NCBI RefSeq assembly: GCF_007997215.1
Contig: NZ_VORW01000008.1
Span: 102,021 to 166,020 of the forward strand
DNA from: Algoriphagus aquimarinus
GTDB taxonomy: Bacteria > Bacteroidota > Bacteroidia > Cytophagales > Cyclobacteriaceae
Length of the DNA: 64,000 nucleotides
Direction: 5' to 3'
The notes below the pieces were generated by a model, which had not been told where the DNA came from, made no database searches, and worked only from the letters and a program-made list of their open reading frames with translations. Shown here in pieces: positions 28,450 to 37,006 of the stretch. Position 1 is the stretch's first letter; each line of letters begins with the position of its first letter. The position numbers were made by a program, and so were the translations under genes.

Positions 28450-29791
28450 AAAGTTTATAACCCTATTTATCCCGATAGCTATCGGGACAATACTGTTATC
28501 GGGTGCGATTCAGGCTCAGGATACGGTGAGAATTAATTTTCGTCAAGCGGTGGATTTGGCTTTGGCATCCAATGTGGCTTATCAAATTCAGGCGAATAAT
28601 ATGGAAGTTCTAAAGCTGCAAAAGCAGTCAGCTCTTCTTTATCATCTCCCAAATGCAAATATCAACACCTCATTTTCTCAGCAGTCTGGACAGCAGTTTC
28701 AGCAAATAGAAGGTGAAATAGTCGTTACCAACGTAACCAATGAAGTAGTAAATGCAGGACTGAATATGAGTATGCCTATTTTCAATGCTGGCAGAAGAAT
28801 TTTGGATACTCAGTCCGCTAAGTTGGCGTACGAAGCTGGAGGAAAAGGCTTGGATAGAGCTTCTCAGCAAGTAATGTTTGATGTGGCCAGAAGATATCTT
28901 CAAGTACTTTTGGATCAGGAGATAGTGAGGATTTCTAAGGAGAACCTTGAGAATCAACAAGAGCTATTAAGGCAAATCGAAGGCTTTTTGGAAGCGGGTT
29001 TGAGAACGATGTCGGACAAATACAATCAGCAATCTGAAGTCGCTAGATTGGAATCGGTGGTCGTAGATGCAGAGCTGCAATACCAAAATGATATTTGGGA
29101 TTTGTCAGAGTATTTGCAGCTGGAAGCAGGAGTAGTACCCGTTTTGGAGTCAGTTGATCCTAGGTCAGAGGGGGCTAGATTTGAAGGAATGAGTATGCCG
29201 GAATTGTATGATATAGCTCAGGCTAACCGAGCTGATGGTACACAGCAGGAGCTTCTGGTGACTTCTTTTAAAAAAGATATGCAGGCGATCAAAGCAATGT
29301 ATTATCCGAGACTTGGGGCATTTTATAATTACAACACCTTCTTTACTTCTTTGGATGATAGAAATCTACAGGATCAACTTTGGAAGGTGTACCCGCAAAA
29401 CACACTAGGTCTTAGCCTAGCAATTCCAATTTTCAATAATTTCCAAAACAGATTGGATGTAAGTAGAAGTAGAGTGGCGTATAAAAATCAGATTTTGCAA
29501 AATGAATCGGTAAACAGAAAAATCTACCAAGACGTGAAACTTGCTTACCTAAACTATATGGCCGCTGTGAAAAAGGAGGGAAACACAGGCATACAGGTAA
29601 TGGCAGCTGCAGAAGCACAAAATGCAATCAGCGAGCGTTTCCGTCTAGGGATTTCCAATTTCGTTGACTTGGCTACATCCAATCAGCAACTGGTTAGCGC
29701 TCAGGCTGATCAAGCTCAGGCTATTTACACCTTGTTCTTCCAGGAAGTATTGATGCAGCATGCTTTGGGTACGTTGGAGGTGTTGAAGTAG
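28442..29791 (+). CDS. TolC family outer-membrane efflux protein
   Basis: An outer-membrane factor of about 449 residues. I prefer ATG 28442, which overlaps the ATPase stop by 8 bp and gives a normal signal peptide starting MYKKFITLFIP. An in-frame ATG at 28427 would add five residues. The body shows the TolC pattern: FRQAVDLALASNVAYQIQANN, long coiled-coil helices, QNTLGLSLAIPIFNNFQNRLDVSRSRVAYKNQ and FRLGISNFVDLATSNQQLVSAQADQAQA. The signal-peptide core (FIPIAIGT) is encoded by the repeat palindrome at 28471-28486. Confidence 0.88.
   Translation: MYKKFITLFIPIAIGTILLSGAIQAQDTVRINFRQAVDLALASNVAYQIQANNMEVLKLQKQSALLYHLPNANINTSFSQQSGQQFQQIEGEIVVTNVTNEVVNAGLNMSMPIFNAGRRILDTQSAKLAYEAGGKGLDRASQQVMFDVARRYLQVLLDQEIVRISKENLENQQELLRQIEGFLEAGLRTMSDKYNQQSEVARLESVVVDAELQYQNDIWDLSEYLQLEAGVVPVLESVDPRSEGARFEGMSMPELYDIAQANRADGTQQELLVTSFKKDMQAIKAMYYPRLGAFYNYNTFFTSLDDRNLQDQLWKVYPQNTLGLSLAIPIFNNFQNRLDVSRSRVAYKNQILQNESVNRKIYQDVKLAYLNYMAAVKKEGNTGIQVMAAAEAQNAISERFRLGISNFVDLATSNQQLVSAQADQAQAIYTLFFQEVLMQHALGTLEVLK
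28471..28486. repeat. CCCGATAGCTATCGGG palindrome inside the TolC signal peptide
   Basis: The perfect 16-bp palindrome reads in frame as part of the hydrophobic core of the signal peptide. The same word is intergenic at 24882-24897, and a 14-base variant is at 42005-42018. Confidence 0.85.
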
Positions 29792-29803
29792 GATTTTCGT
29801 TTT

Positions 29804-29890
29804 AACCACATAGCCACATAGATTTCATAGGAAAGGGTCAGAGCATTTTCTTAAATTATTAGGCTATGCTTACTATGTGTCTATGTGGTT
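29804..29890. repeat. 87-bp palindromic MITE-like element with AACCACATAG ends
   Basis: Ends AACCACATAGCCACATAG (29804-29821) and CTATGTGTCTATGTGGTT (29873-29890) are inverted with one mismatch. The ACCACATAG terminus matches those in the 8855-10510 array. It lies between the TolC gene and the GxxExxY gene. Confidence 0.75.
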
Positions 29891-29958
29891 TTCATTTTTT
29901 CTCTTCCCTAAGAAAAGGACTAAGGAGTAACAGTTATATGTTACATTTTCTTATCAGG

Positions 29959-30375
29959 CTATTCTCTATCAAGTATCTCATAATACTTACTGATGAATGT
30001 CTTTTGACCATGATGGAAAATATTTACCACGTTGAAATTGATAAGTATTCCCTTCGGTGCTTTTAATAAATTTAGATAATTAATGATCTGCGCATGGTGA
30101 ATTGGGAGGATTTCAGATACAGATTTTATCTCAACAACTACCTGGCTTTCTACCAAAAAGTCGCACCTAAGTTGAGTGTCTAAAAAGTGACCTTTATAAT
30201 CAATAGGAATGGTTAATTCACTTGCAAATTTTATGTCTTTGGTTTCTAATTCGATTGCAAGACATTTATGATAAATGCTCTCTAAAAGGCCTGGACCCAA
30301 ATACTTATGGACTTCTATTGCTGCCCCAATGATTTGGTATGATAAGTTGTCAATTGATTTTTGGGTTGATCTCAT
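29959..30375 (-). CDS. GxxExxY protein (PDDEXK-like)
   Basis: A 138-residue protein of the GxxExxY family. The name-giving motif is GPGLLESIYHKCL near residues 27-39. Nuclease-like residues follow in LRCDFLVESQVVVEIKSV (Asp...Glu-x-Lys), and the family ending GILINFN is present. The fold is of the PD-(D/E)XK superfamily; the function is unknown. These genes are common in Bacteroidota and I recall them lying near short repeats; here a palindromic element is 68 bp from the 3' end. Confidence 0.88.
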   Translation of the reverse strand: MRSTQKSIDNLSYQIIGAAIEVHKYLGPGLLESIYHKCLAIELETKDIKFASELTIPIDYKGHFLDTQLRCDFLVESQVVVEIKSVSEILPIHHAQIINYLNLLKAPKGILINFNVVNIFHHGQKTFISKYYEILDRE

Positions 30376-30518
30376 CTTTTTATCAAAATATAGGGATTTT
30401 CAAAAAGATATTCAGAACCTTTTAGCACGTTATTAAGATGGCTGGTTACAAACCCTGTTAATGTGCGATCAAACTGACTTTTATCAATTACTCATTGTTT
30501 CTTAAGCTAAAAACATAA

Positions 30519-30546
30519 AAAAAGCAGGCTCTAGAGCCTGCTTTTT
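30519..30546 (-). terminator. Rho-independent terminator after OmpA gene
   Basis: Stem AAAGCAGGCTC/GAGCCTGCTTT with a very short loop. On the minus strand it is followed by a run of T. It lies 37 bp after the OmpA-family gene. Confidence 0.85.
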
Positions 30547-30582
30547 CGGTTGTGGTGGTTAAAATAGTTGGTTGTTATTATC

Positions 30583-31431
30583 TTAAAGCATCGCAAAGAA
30601 CATATCCAAATCAGGAATCAAAACGATTCTAGTTCTTCTGTTGATAGCCATGTTTTCAGGAGTGTCATTATCCACAAGTGGCATGTAACTAGCTCTACCT
30701 GCAGCGATCATTTTCTCTGGTGCCACGTTATATTGCTCTTGAAGTTTTCTGATAATACTTGTTGCTCTCTTCACAGAAAGATCCCAGTTATCCTGAATTA
30801 CTCCTGTTGAGATCGTTCTTGGATCTGTATGTCCTTCCACCATTACTTGTAGGCTTGGTTCAGCATTGATTAGCTCAGCAAGTTTTTGTAGCAAAGGATC
30901 TGCTTTTGAGTTGATTCTATAACTACCTGTATTAAAAAGTAGCGCATCAGAAACAGAGATCATTACGACGGTTTGGTCTATACTGATATCGATCTCATCT
31001 TCTTGTCCTGCTTCGGTAGTAGAAGTGATATTTTTCTTAAGATTGTATTCAACTGCGAGATTTACTGAATCTTCCAAAGTCTGCGCTTGAGCCAATAAAG
31101 CTGGATCCACATTCGCTAAGGTTTGCTTCATTTTCTCCTTAGAGTTTTTCGATATTACGGTTGCACCTTCTATGCTTAACATGCCATCATTCTGCATGGT
31201 CAACGCATCATTGGTATCGCGAAGTGAGTTGATTCTAGAATTGTATTCTGCAACTCTATTCTCGATGATCTGCATTTTCTCTTCCAACTCAGCTTTTTCT
31301 TGCTCAGTGGTAGCAAGTTCAGTTTGAGTTCTATAAAGATTGCCTTCTAGTTCGGTGTATTTTTTCTTTGAAACACATGACACCATCACAGTGGCGCTCA
31401 AAAGTCCGGTTATAATTAGTGATTTTTTCAT
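30583..31431 (-). CDS. OmpA family lipoprotein
   Basis: A 282-residue envelope protein with lipobox MVSC near residue 19. Residues 25-85 form a coiled coil (YRTQTELATTEQEKAELEEKMQ). The C-terminal OmpA domain shows LLFNTGSYRINSKADPLLQKLAELI, VEGHTDPRT, WDLSVKRATSIIRKLQ and NRRTRIVLIP; the Asp and Arg of these motifs bind peptidoglycan diaminopimelate. It likely links the outer membrane to the cell wall. It is a single gene with its own promoter and terminator. Confidence 0.88.
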   Translation of the reverse strand: MKKSLIITGLLSATVMVSCVSKKKYTELEGNLYRTQTELATTEQEKAELEEKMQIIENRVAEYNSRINSLRDTNDALTMQNDGMLSIEGATVISKNSKEKMKQTLANVDPALLAQAQTLEDSVNLAVEYNLKKNITSTTEAGQEDEIDISIDQTVVMISVSDALLFNTGSYRINSKADPLLQKLAELINAEPSLQVMVEGHTDPRTISTGVIQDNWDLSVKRATSIIRKLQEQYNVAPEKMIAAGRASYMPLVDNDTPENMAINRRTRIVLIPDLDMFFAML

Positions 31432-31463
31432 AGTTGATTTCTTTGTCTTTCTATCTACTATTT

Positions 31464-31471
31464 CAAAGCTA
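31464..31471 (-). promoter_or_regulatory. Bacteroidota-type -7 box for the OmpA gene
   Basis: The minus strand reads TAGCTTTG, a match to TAnnTTTG, about 33 bp before the start codon. A convincing -33 TTG at the usual spacing was not seen. Confidence 0.4.
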
Positions 31472-31557
31472 TTGCCACAACTGAAAACCGATAATATTTT
31501 GGGTCAAATGATCACATAACATGCGTTTTAAGTCAATAGAAGCATATTTTTCAAAAA

Positions 31558-31590
31558 GAAGAAGTCCCAAAATCTATTTGGGACTTCTTC
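31558..31590 (-). terminator. Rho-independent terminator after DUF4136 gene
   Basis: A 14-bp perfect stem GAAGAAGTCCCAAA/TTTGGGACTTCTTC with a 5-nt loop. The minus strand continues with TTTTTG. Confidence 0.85.
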
Positions 31591-31649
31591 GAAAAACTGT
31601 GGAATACCTACACAGGTTGATTAACTAATTGCTCAGAAACATATATTCA

Positions 31650-32234
31650 TCAATCCATTAAGCGATTGATGACTTTAAATTCATTCATAACTCTATAGGC
31701 AGCCCTAGTAACGTCAGATTGAAAGTTTGGAGAATCTGAATCAAAATTGGCAGCAGTATAGCCTTGCCAAATTGTATTTCCTCTTTTACTATCGATCACA
31801 TAGATCACGAGCATTCCCTGGTTTTGAGTATATCGTACTTGATTGTAAGTCTCGTCTTTTTCCTGATCCTTGTCTAGCTCACCTTCTTCCGTTTCAGGCA
31901 CTGTTCCTACGCGCTTCAGCCAATAGTCAAACTCCGGTTGTACGTATCCACGATAACGAATAGAATCCATGAAGATTTTATAACTCACCAATAAATCAGG
32001 TTTTGAATCTTGTTCTCTGAAACCTTGAGAACCCAATCTAGCGCCGATTGTAGCGCTTAATACCGGAGATATCATGCTGGTGTCTTTTTCAGTAGGAACT
32101 ACAAAGGCGAATGTTTTATACTTTTTGAAAGAAGCTTGATAATTGTAGTCATAGTCAGTGACATAATCTTTGGAAGAAAAGCATCCCACACAAATAAAAA
32201 TAAGGAGGGTGAAAAGTAAGTAAGTATTTTTCAT
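31650..32234 (-). CDS. DUF4136 lipoprotein
   Basis: A 194-residue lipoprotein with lipobox CVGC near residues 15-18. It has the DUF4136 pattern: FKKYKTFAFVVP near the N-terminus, SATIGARLGSQGFREQDSKPDLLVSYKI in the middle, GMLVIYVIDSKRGNTIWQGYTAA, and a final helix that would contain the second half of the domain. The family is common in Bacteroidota and proteobacterial envelopes, with no known biochemical role. It has its own terminator downstream. Confidence 0.85.
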   Translation of the reverse strand: MKNTYLLFTLLIFICVGCFSSKDYVTDYDYNYQASFKKYKTFAFVVPTEKDTSMISPVLSATIGARLGSQGFREQDSKPDLLVSYKIFMDSIRYRGYVQPEFDYWLKRVGTVPETEEGELDKDQEKDETYNQVRYTQNQGMLVIYVIDSKRGNTIWQGYTAANFDSDSPNFQSDVTRAAYRVMNEFKVINRLMD

Positions 32235-32457
32235 GGCATTTGCTTGTGAGTGGTTGAAAGATATTTTACTAAGTACGAACTAGGGGGGTTAGATGGATTT
32301 AACTAAAATTAACACCAACATGTTTAAATTAATGAGTTGTAGTTCAGGTGAATAGCTTATTAATTTACCATTATTTCAGGATAAAAATGGTTATGCTTTT
32401 TATTTCCTTCTTTTTTTTCATTCAAAATGAGTAGTAAAATCAATAAAATATCGGCTG

Positions 32458-33042
32458 ATGGATAGTTTTGAGAAATTAGTAACTGAAGCAAAGGCTTGTC
32501 GATTATGTGAATCATTCCTGCCGCTAGGTCCCCGTCCAGTATTTTCTATACGTCCTACAAGTAAGATTCTGGTGATAGGTCAAGCTCCCGGCACAAAAGT
32601 CCATGCTACAGGTATTCCCTGGAATGACCCAAGCGGAGATGAATTAAGACGATGGTTAGGAGTGGATAGGGATGTGTTTTATAATCCGGAAATTTTTGGG
32701 ATTATGCCCATGGGCTTTTGCTATCCGGGTAAGGGAAAAGGTGGAGATATGCCGCCAAGGCCTGAGTGTGCCCCTACTTGGCATCAGAAAATGATGAATC
32801 AGATGCCTGAGGTGAAATTGACATTACTTATTGGGCAGTATGCACAGAAGTTCTATTTGGGTGAGCGCCGAAAGAAAACGCTAACTGAAACGGTAAGGAA
32901 TTTTGAATTGTACTTACCAGAGTATATCCCGCTAGTGCATCCCTCTCCACGTAATCTGATGTGGAGGAGGAGAAATCCTTGGTTTGAAGAAGAAGTGGTA
33001 CCGACGCTCCGTGAGCGGGTTCATGAGTTGATTCGGGTATAG
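32458..33042 (+). CDS. Uracil-DNA glycosylase family protein
   Basis: A 194-residue protein of the uracil-DNA glycosylase superfamily. The active-site loop is VIGQAPGTKVHATGIPWND near residues 40-58, and the second motif is HPSPRN near residues 161-166, where the His is expected to contact the base. A CRLC pair lies near the N-terminus and GFCYPGKGKGGDMPPRPEC in the middle. Members of this subgroup are annotated by homology, and their activity on uracil is often untested. Cytosolic, single gene. Confidence 0.82.
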   Translation: MDSFEKLVTEAKACRLCESFLPLGPRPVFSIRPTSKILVIGQAPGTKVHATGIPWNDPSGDELRRWLGVDRDVFYNPEIFGIMPMGFCYPGKGKGGDMPPRPECAPTWHQKMMNQMPEVKLTLLIGQYAQKFYLGERRKKTLTETVRNFELYLPEYIPLVHPSPRNLMWRRRNPWFEEEVVPTLRERVHELIRV

Positions 33043-33232
33043 ATTAAAATCTTTTAGTTGTGGTTTCTGGCTGAAAATTAGTTTGTAATCTACGACTCTG
33101 AAAATCGAGCAAGTGACTTTTTAATTGCTATGATTTGGAAAAAAACAGGTATCATATGATGCTTCTTCATTCCTTTCACCAGAAATCTCCTTGCGGTAAT
33201 AAATACTCACGCAGTACCAGTCTATAATAACC

Positions 33233-34156
33233 TCAGCTTTTTAGACAAACTCTCAATCCCTCTTTCATCAATGTTGGTTTGAGACCATAGGCTTTTTCAA
33301 TCTTGGAGGAGTCAAAGCAATAGTCTGAATCTGACTGATAGCGAAGCTCAATAATTTCTTTCATTACAGGCATGAAAATCCCCAAAGTAGAGACAAGCCA
33401 GGCTGGCATCACTTGGATATTGAGCTGGGTGCCTAGCTGATGATTGACCATTTCCACGATTTCTTTTCCCGTAGGGTAAGAAGAATCAGTAGGGAGATTC
33501 CAGGTTTGATTCCATGCATCATCTTGTAGCGCAAGAAAGGCTGTAGCTTTCCCGGCATCAGGGATGTATATGAATGAATGTTTTTTATCTGCTGAATACA
33601 GCCAATGTGCACCTTTACCTGCTATCATTCGCTTGATTACTATTTCGTTTAGAAAGGAATTGCTGGCATTAGGTCCATAAAAATCAGGAGCACGAGCTAC
33701 TAAAGCAGTGAGTTTTTTAGCTTTTACCTCTGTCCAAAGCATGTCCAAAATCTGCTTTCTCACTTTGCCTTTTCTGCTTTCAGGTTTCAAAGGAGTTTCT
33801 TCAGTGAGATGTCCAATATGCGCAGGATCACACGCGTACATGTTGTCGAAGAAAACCAATTTTGCTCCATGGGTTATGCAGGCATCCAGCGTATTTCTCA
33901 TGATTTTTGGCCAGTCTCTTTCCCAAATAGCAGTTTTGTACTGGATTCCCGCTAATAGGAAAACGACTTCAGCTCCTTTCACCGCCTCAGATACAGCAGC
34001 TGCATCCAATAAATCTCCTGAGAAGAGTTGATCTTTATCATTCACTTTTTGAGGCTTCCGGCTAAATTGGCGTACCTGTATTCCTGACTTGTTGAGTTCA
34101 GCAGATACAACTTTGGCAATGTTGCCGTTGGCACCGAGTATAGTATGGATAGGCAT
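33233..34156 (-). CDS. NAD-dependent epimerase/dehydratase (extended SDR)
   Basis: About 307 residues if translation starts at ATG 34156 (MPIHTILGANGNIAKVV), which places the Rossmann loop GANGNIA at its normal position. An upstream start at 34210 would add 18 residues without homology. Other family parts: GDLLDAAAVSEAVKGAEVVFLLAG, RAPDFYGPNASNSF and WNLPTDSSYPTGKEIVEMV. The usual YxxxK pair is not obvious. It is transcribed divergently from the FAD oxidoreductase. Substrate unknown. Confidence 0.82.
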   Translation of the reverse strand: MPIHTILGANGNIAKVVSAELNKSGIQVRQFSRKPQKVNDKDQLFSGDLLDAAAVSEAVKGAEVVFLLAGIQYKTAIWERDWPKIMRNTLDACITHGAKLVFFDNMYACDPAHIGHLTEETPLKPESRKGKVRKQILDMLWTEVKAKKLTALVARAPDFYGPNASNSFLNEIVIKRMIAGKGAHWLYSADKKHSFIYIPDAGKATAFLALQDDAWNQTWNLPTDSSYPTGKEIVEMVNHQLGTQLNIQVMPAWLVSTLGIFMPVMKEIIELRYQSDSDYCFDSSKIEKAYGLKPTLMKEGLRVCLKS

Positions 34157-34233
34157 AAGGTGAATTAGTAGTCTTGGAGAAAATGGTTTATTTTGAAAAT
34201 TCAATTTCAACTTCCCAAGATAAGTTATTCACT

Positions 34234-35877
34234 ATGAAATTTTTATCCAGCCTTTTTATCCTATTGTTATCCTTTTCCTGCCAACCTGAAAGTACTTCTG
34301 ACTATGACGCCGACCTGATTATTTATGGTGGGACTTCAGCAGCTATCACAGCGGCGGTGCAGGCTAAGAAGATGGGCAAGTCTGTCATTATAGTTTCTCC
34401 TGATAAACACTTGGGAGGTCTGTCTTCCGGTGGATTGGGATATACGGATACGGGAAACAAATCTGTAATTGGTGGTTTGGCGCGTGAGTTTTACCATCGC
34501 GTTTATATACATTACCAAACCGATTCGGCCTGGAAGTGGCAGAAAAAGGAAGAGTACGGCAACAAAGGGCAAGGTACGCCTGCGATGGACGGGGAGAATC
34601 GAACCATGTGGATTTTTGAACCCCATGTAGCAGAGCAAATTTTCGAGGATTTTACAAAAGAGAATGAGCTGGAAATACACCGAGATGAATGGCTGGATAG
34701 GGAGACTGGCGTGACAAAAGAGAATGGGGAGATCACTCAGATCAAGACGCTATCAGGCAAAACCTATAGAGGAAAAGTATTTATCGATGCGACATACGAA
34801 GGAGATCTGATGGCCGCTGCTGGTGTGAGCTTTCACGTGGGTAGGGAATCTAATTCGACTTACGGTGAAAAGTGGAATGGTGTGCAAGTGGGCGTATATC
34901 AGCATCGACATTATTTTGACAAGAATATTAGCCCTTATATTATCGCTGATGATCCTTCGAGCGGATTACTGCCTGAAATATCAGCTGATCCTTCTGGAGA
35001 GAATGGTGAAGGAGACAAGAGAATTCAAGCATATAATTATAGAATGGCGCTTAGTCGTCATCCTGACAATAGAGTGCCCTTTGCGAAACCAGATAACTAC
35101 GATCCAGCTCGCTATGAACTCCTGGCTCGGGTCTATGCAGCTGGACGGGATGATACTTTTGAGAAGTATGATCCAATTCCAAATCTGAAAACGGATACCA
35201 ATAACCACGGACCTTTTTCGACTGATTATATAGGGAAGAATTACACTTATCCTGAAGCTAGCTATGAAGAGAGAAAGCAAATTCTTCAAGAGCATATTGA
35301 CTACCAGAAAGGTTTGATTTACTACTTGGCAAATGATCCCAACGTGCCGGCTGTAGTTCGTGAAGAAATGACGCAATGGGGATTGGCGAAGGATGAGTTT
35401 ACAGACAATGGAAACTGGCCACATCAGATCTATGTACGTGAAGCGAGACGAATGATAGGTGCTTATGTAATGACTGAACACGATGTACTTGGTGCTAAAT
35501 CTGTTCCTGAGCCAGTAGGAATGGGTTCATATTCCTTGGATTCACATAATGCGCAGCGATTTGTGACCTCAGACGGTTTTGTGCAAAATGAGGGTGATAT
35601 AGGAGTTCATGCTGAGAAACCCTATTCTATTTCTCTGGGAACACTTTTACCCAAAAAAGAAGAATGCACCAATCTGCTTGTTCCTGTGTGCGTCTCGAGT
35701 TCACACACGGCTTTCGGTTCGATCCGAATGGAGCCTGTTTTTATGATCTTGGGACAGTCAGCCGCTGCCGCAGCTTCCTTGGCAATTGATCAAGGGATTC
35801 CAGTTCAGGAGCTGAGTTATGCCGATTTAAAGGTCGTTTTGGATAAGGAGAAGCAGATTCTAACGCAGAAAAAGTAG
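34234..35877 (+). CDS. FAD-dependent oxidoreductase, lipoprotein
   Basis: About 547 residues, starting at ATG 34234, which gives a lipoprotein signal with LSFSC near residue 15. A longer ORF from 34174 would bury the signal. The FAD-binding motif is IYGGTSAAITAAVQAKKMGKSVIIV, followed by GGLSSGGLGYTD and GGLAREFYHR. Near the C-terminus are CVSSSHTAFGSIRMEP and LGQSAAAAASLAIDQG. It belongs to the FAD_oxidored family that includes proteins labelled xanthan lyase. It probably oxidises a sugar-derived compound outside the inner membrane; the substrate is not known. Confidence 0.85.
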   Translation: MKFLSSLFILLLSFSCQPESTSDYDADLIIYGGTSAAITAAVQAKKMGKSVIIVSPDKHLGGLSSGGLGYTDTGNKSVIGGLAREFYHRVYIHYQTDSAWKWQKKEEYGNKGQGTPAMDGENRTMWIFEPHVAEQIFEDFTKENELEIHRDEWLDRETGVTKENGEITQIKTLSGKTYRGKVFIDATYEGDLMAAAGVSFHVGRESNSTYGEKWNGVQVGVYQHRHYFDKNISPYIIADDPSSGLLPEISADPSGENGEGDKRIQAYNYRMALSRHPDNRVPFAKPDNYDPARYELLARVYAAGRDDTFEKYDPIPNLKTDTNNHGPFSTDYIGKNYTYPEASYEERKQILQEHIDYQKGLIYYLANDPNVPAVVREEMTQWGLAKDEFTDNGNWPHQIYVREARRMIGAYVMTEHDVLGAKSVPEPVGMGSYSLDSHNAQRFVTSDGFVQNEGDIGVHAEKPYSISLGTLLPKKEECTNLLVPVCVSSSHTAFGSIRMEPVFMILGQSAAAAASLAIDQGIPVQELSYADLKVVLDKEKQILTQKK

Positions 35878-35894
35878 TTTTTTTGAAAATTTTT

Positions 35895-35965
35895 AACCGC
35901 GGTGGACACGGATGATTACGCAGAGAGTACATATTGTGCTATCCTGCTTCTCCAGAAGCAGGATT
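35895..35965. repeat. Repeat family 1, copy A
   Basis: It begins AACCGCGGTGGACACGG, passes GCAGAGAGTAC, and ends in a perfect hairpin at 35941-35964 with arms ATCCTGCTTCT/AGAAGCAGGAT. Related copies: 55554-55632 and 61979-62040. Confidence 0.75.
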
Positions 35966-36428
35966 TATTCTTATTTGCGATTTAGTGAAGCTTTCATCTC
36001 TGAATATTTTTTATTGTGTATATCCGCTTTTCTGCCAGTGTACAATTTTTGATAACTTATCTGTTTGATAATAGTATTCGTTTCCTTTGAAAAAATCCGA
36101 AGGATTGAAACAATTCATAACCCTCGGCAAAGCCGGGGGCAACGAAAAACGTTAGAAAAATAAAGCCCCGAAGGGGTGTAACTGTAAAGTTTCGCCCTTT
36201 TAGGGCTTTAGAATATTTGAAGCTTTCTTTGCCCTGCACTTCGTAAAGGGTTATGAATGGTTTGACTCCTTCGGAGCCTGTCAGACGACAAGCGGACTTG
36301 TCCAGAAATTATCGTATTGCTGGTTACCAAAAATATGGGTTAAATTATCTTTAGTTCATCGGGGTTATACTTTTACAAAGGGGGATATTCATAAAACACA
36401 ATTGAGATTTCTCTCATCTAAGGAAAAA

Positions 36429-36520
36429 AGGGCTGAAAACTCAAAATACCCTAGCCCAGTCCGATAGGGCTGGGTGGAAAAAGGTAATTCATTTGCACAA
36501 GCTCTGAAAGAGCGAAATAC
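36429..36520. repeat. Repeat family 2, copy A
   Basis: The pattern GGGCTGAAA...AGCCCAGTCC..AGGGCTGGGT...AAGCTCTGAAAGAGC aligns with the element at 55716-55812. Confidence 0.7.
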
Positions 36521-36602
36521 ATATGCCTATTTAAGTTTTCTGATGATCCAATTCAGGCTTGAGATCTAAGTGAAAATTGCCTGCAATATCTTTATTCTAA
36601 TA

Positions 36603-36648
36603 TCATTTACAAATATAAAAGTAATGTATTGCATTTACTTTTGTAAAT
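36603..36648. promoter_or_regulatory. Operator-promoter region of the PadR gene
   Basis: ATTTACAAA-TATAAAAGTAA and TTTACTTTTGTAAAT form an imperfect inverted repeat around ATGTATTGCAT. The -7 box TACTTTTG (36635-36642) lies inside the right arm, 22 bp before the start codon. PadR proteins often bind such dyads at their own promoter, so autoregulation is likely (inference). Confidence 0.55.
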
Positions 36649-36664
36649 ATAATAAAAGACGTTT

Positions 36665-37006
36665 ATGAAAGGCTATCATTTGGGTGAATTGGAAGAGTTG
36701 ATTTTGCTGACTGTGGGGATCTTGGATAAAGAGGCTTACGGCGTCGCTGTATTGGAAGAGATCAAAAATCAAACAGGTAGAAAAGTCAATATATCGGCAA
36801 TTCATACGGTCTTGAACAGATTGGAAGAAAAAGGCTTTTTGAAATCCTACATGGGAGGCGCGACTGAAGAAAGAGGAGGGAGAAGAAAGCGCCTATTCAC
36901 ACTTTCGGCAACAGGCAGGTCGGCTATCGAAGAAGTCAAAAATCTTAGAAATAAACTTTTTGAGCAAATTCCTCCATTGGCTTTAGACTTTTCCCATGGA
37001 TACTAA
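36665..37006 (+). CDS. PadR family transcriptional regulator
   Basis: A 113-residue winged-helix regulator. The PadR core is LGELEELILLTVGILDKEAYGVAVLEEIKNQTGRKVNISAIHTVLNRLEEKGFL with the wing GRRKRLFTLSATGRSAI. It overlaps the following permease gene by 11 bp, so the two are co-translated. The usual job is repression of the linked transporter until a small molecule binds. Confidence 0.92.
   Translation: MKGYHLGELEELILLTVGILDKEAYGVAVLEEIKNQTGRKVNISAIHTVLNRLEEKGFLKSYMGGATEERGGRRKRLFTLSATGRSAIEEVKNLRNKLFEQIPPLALDFSHGY

Larger units (their letters stand above)
35878..36664. repeat. 787-bp intergenic region rich in REP-like repeats
   Basis: No gene is seen. It contains a CTGCTTCT-CC-AGAAGCAG hairpin element (35895-35965). 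A CCCTCGGC-AAA-GCCGGGGG hairpin and AAAGCCCCGAAGGGGT lie near 36120-36180. TTTCGCCC-TTTTAGGGC lies near 36189. A GCCCAG-n-CTGGGT element (36429-36520) follows, and last the PadR promoter region. Such repeats are characteristic of Bacteroidota intergenic DNA. Confidence 0.7.

Noticed and set aside
29866..30066. 66-codon plus-strand ORF
   Set aside because: It is largely antisense to the well-supported GxxExxY gene and starts inside the palindromic element.
34174..34233. Longer N-terminus for the FAD oxidoreductase
   Set aside because: The extra 20 residues would precede a clear lipoprotein signal peptide starting at 34234.
36057..36239. 60-codon minus-strand ORF
   Set aside because: It is composed of REP-like hairpins in the intergenic region and has no recognisable protein features.
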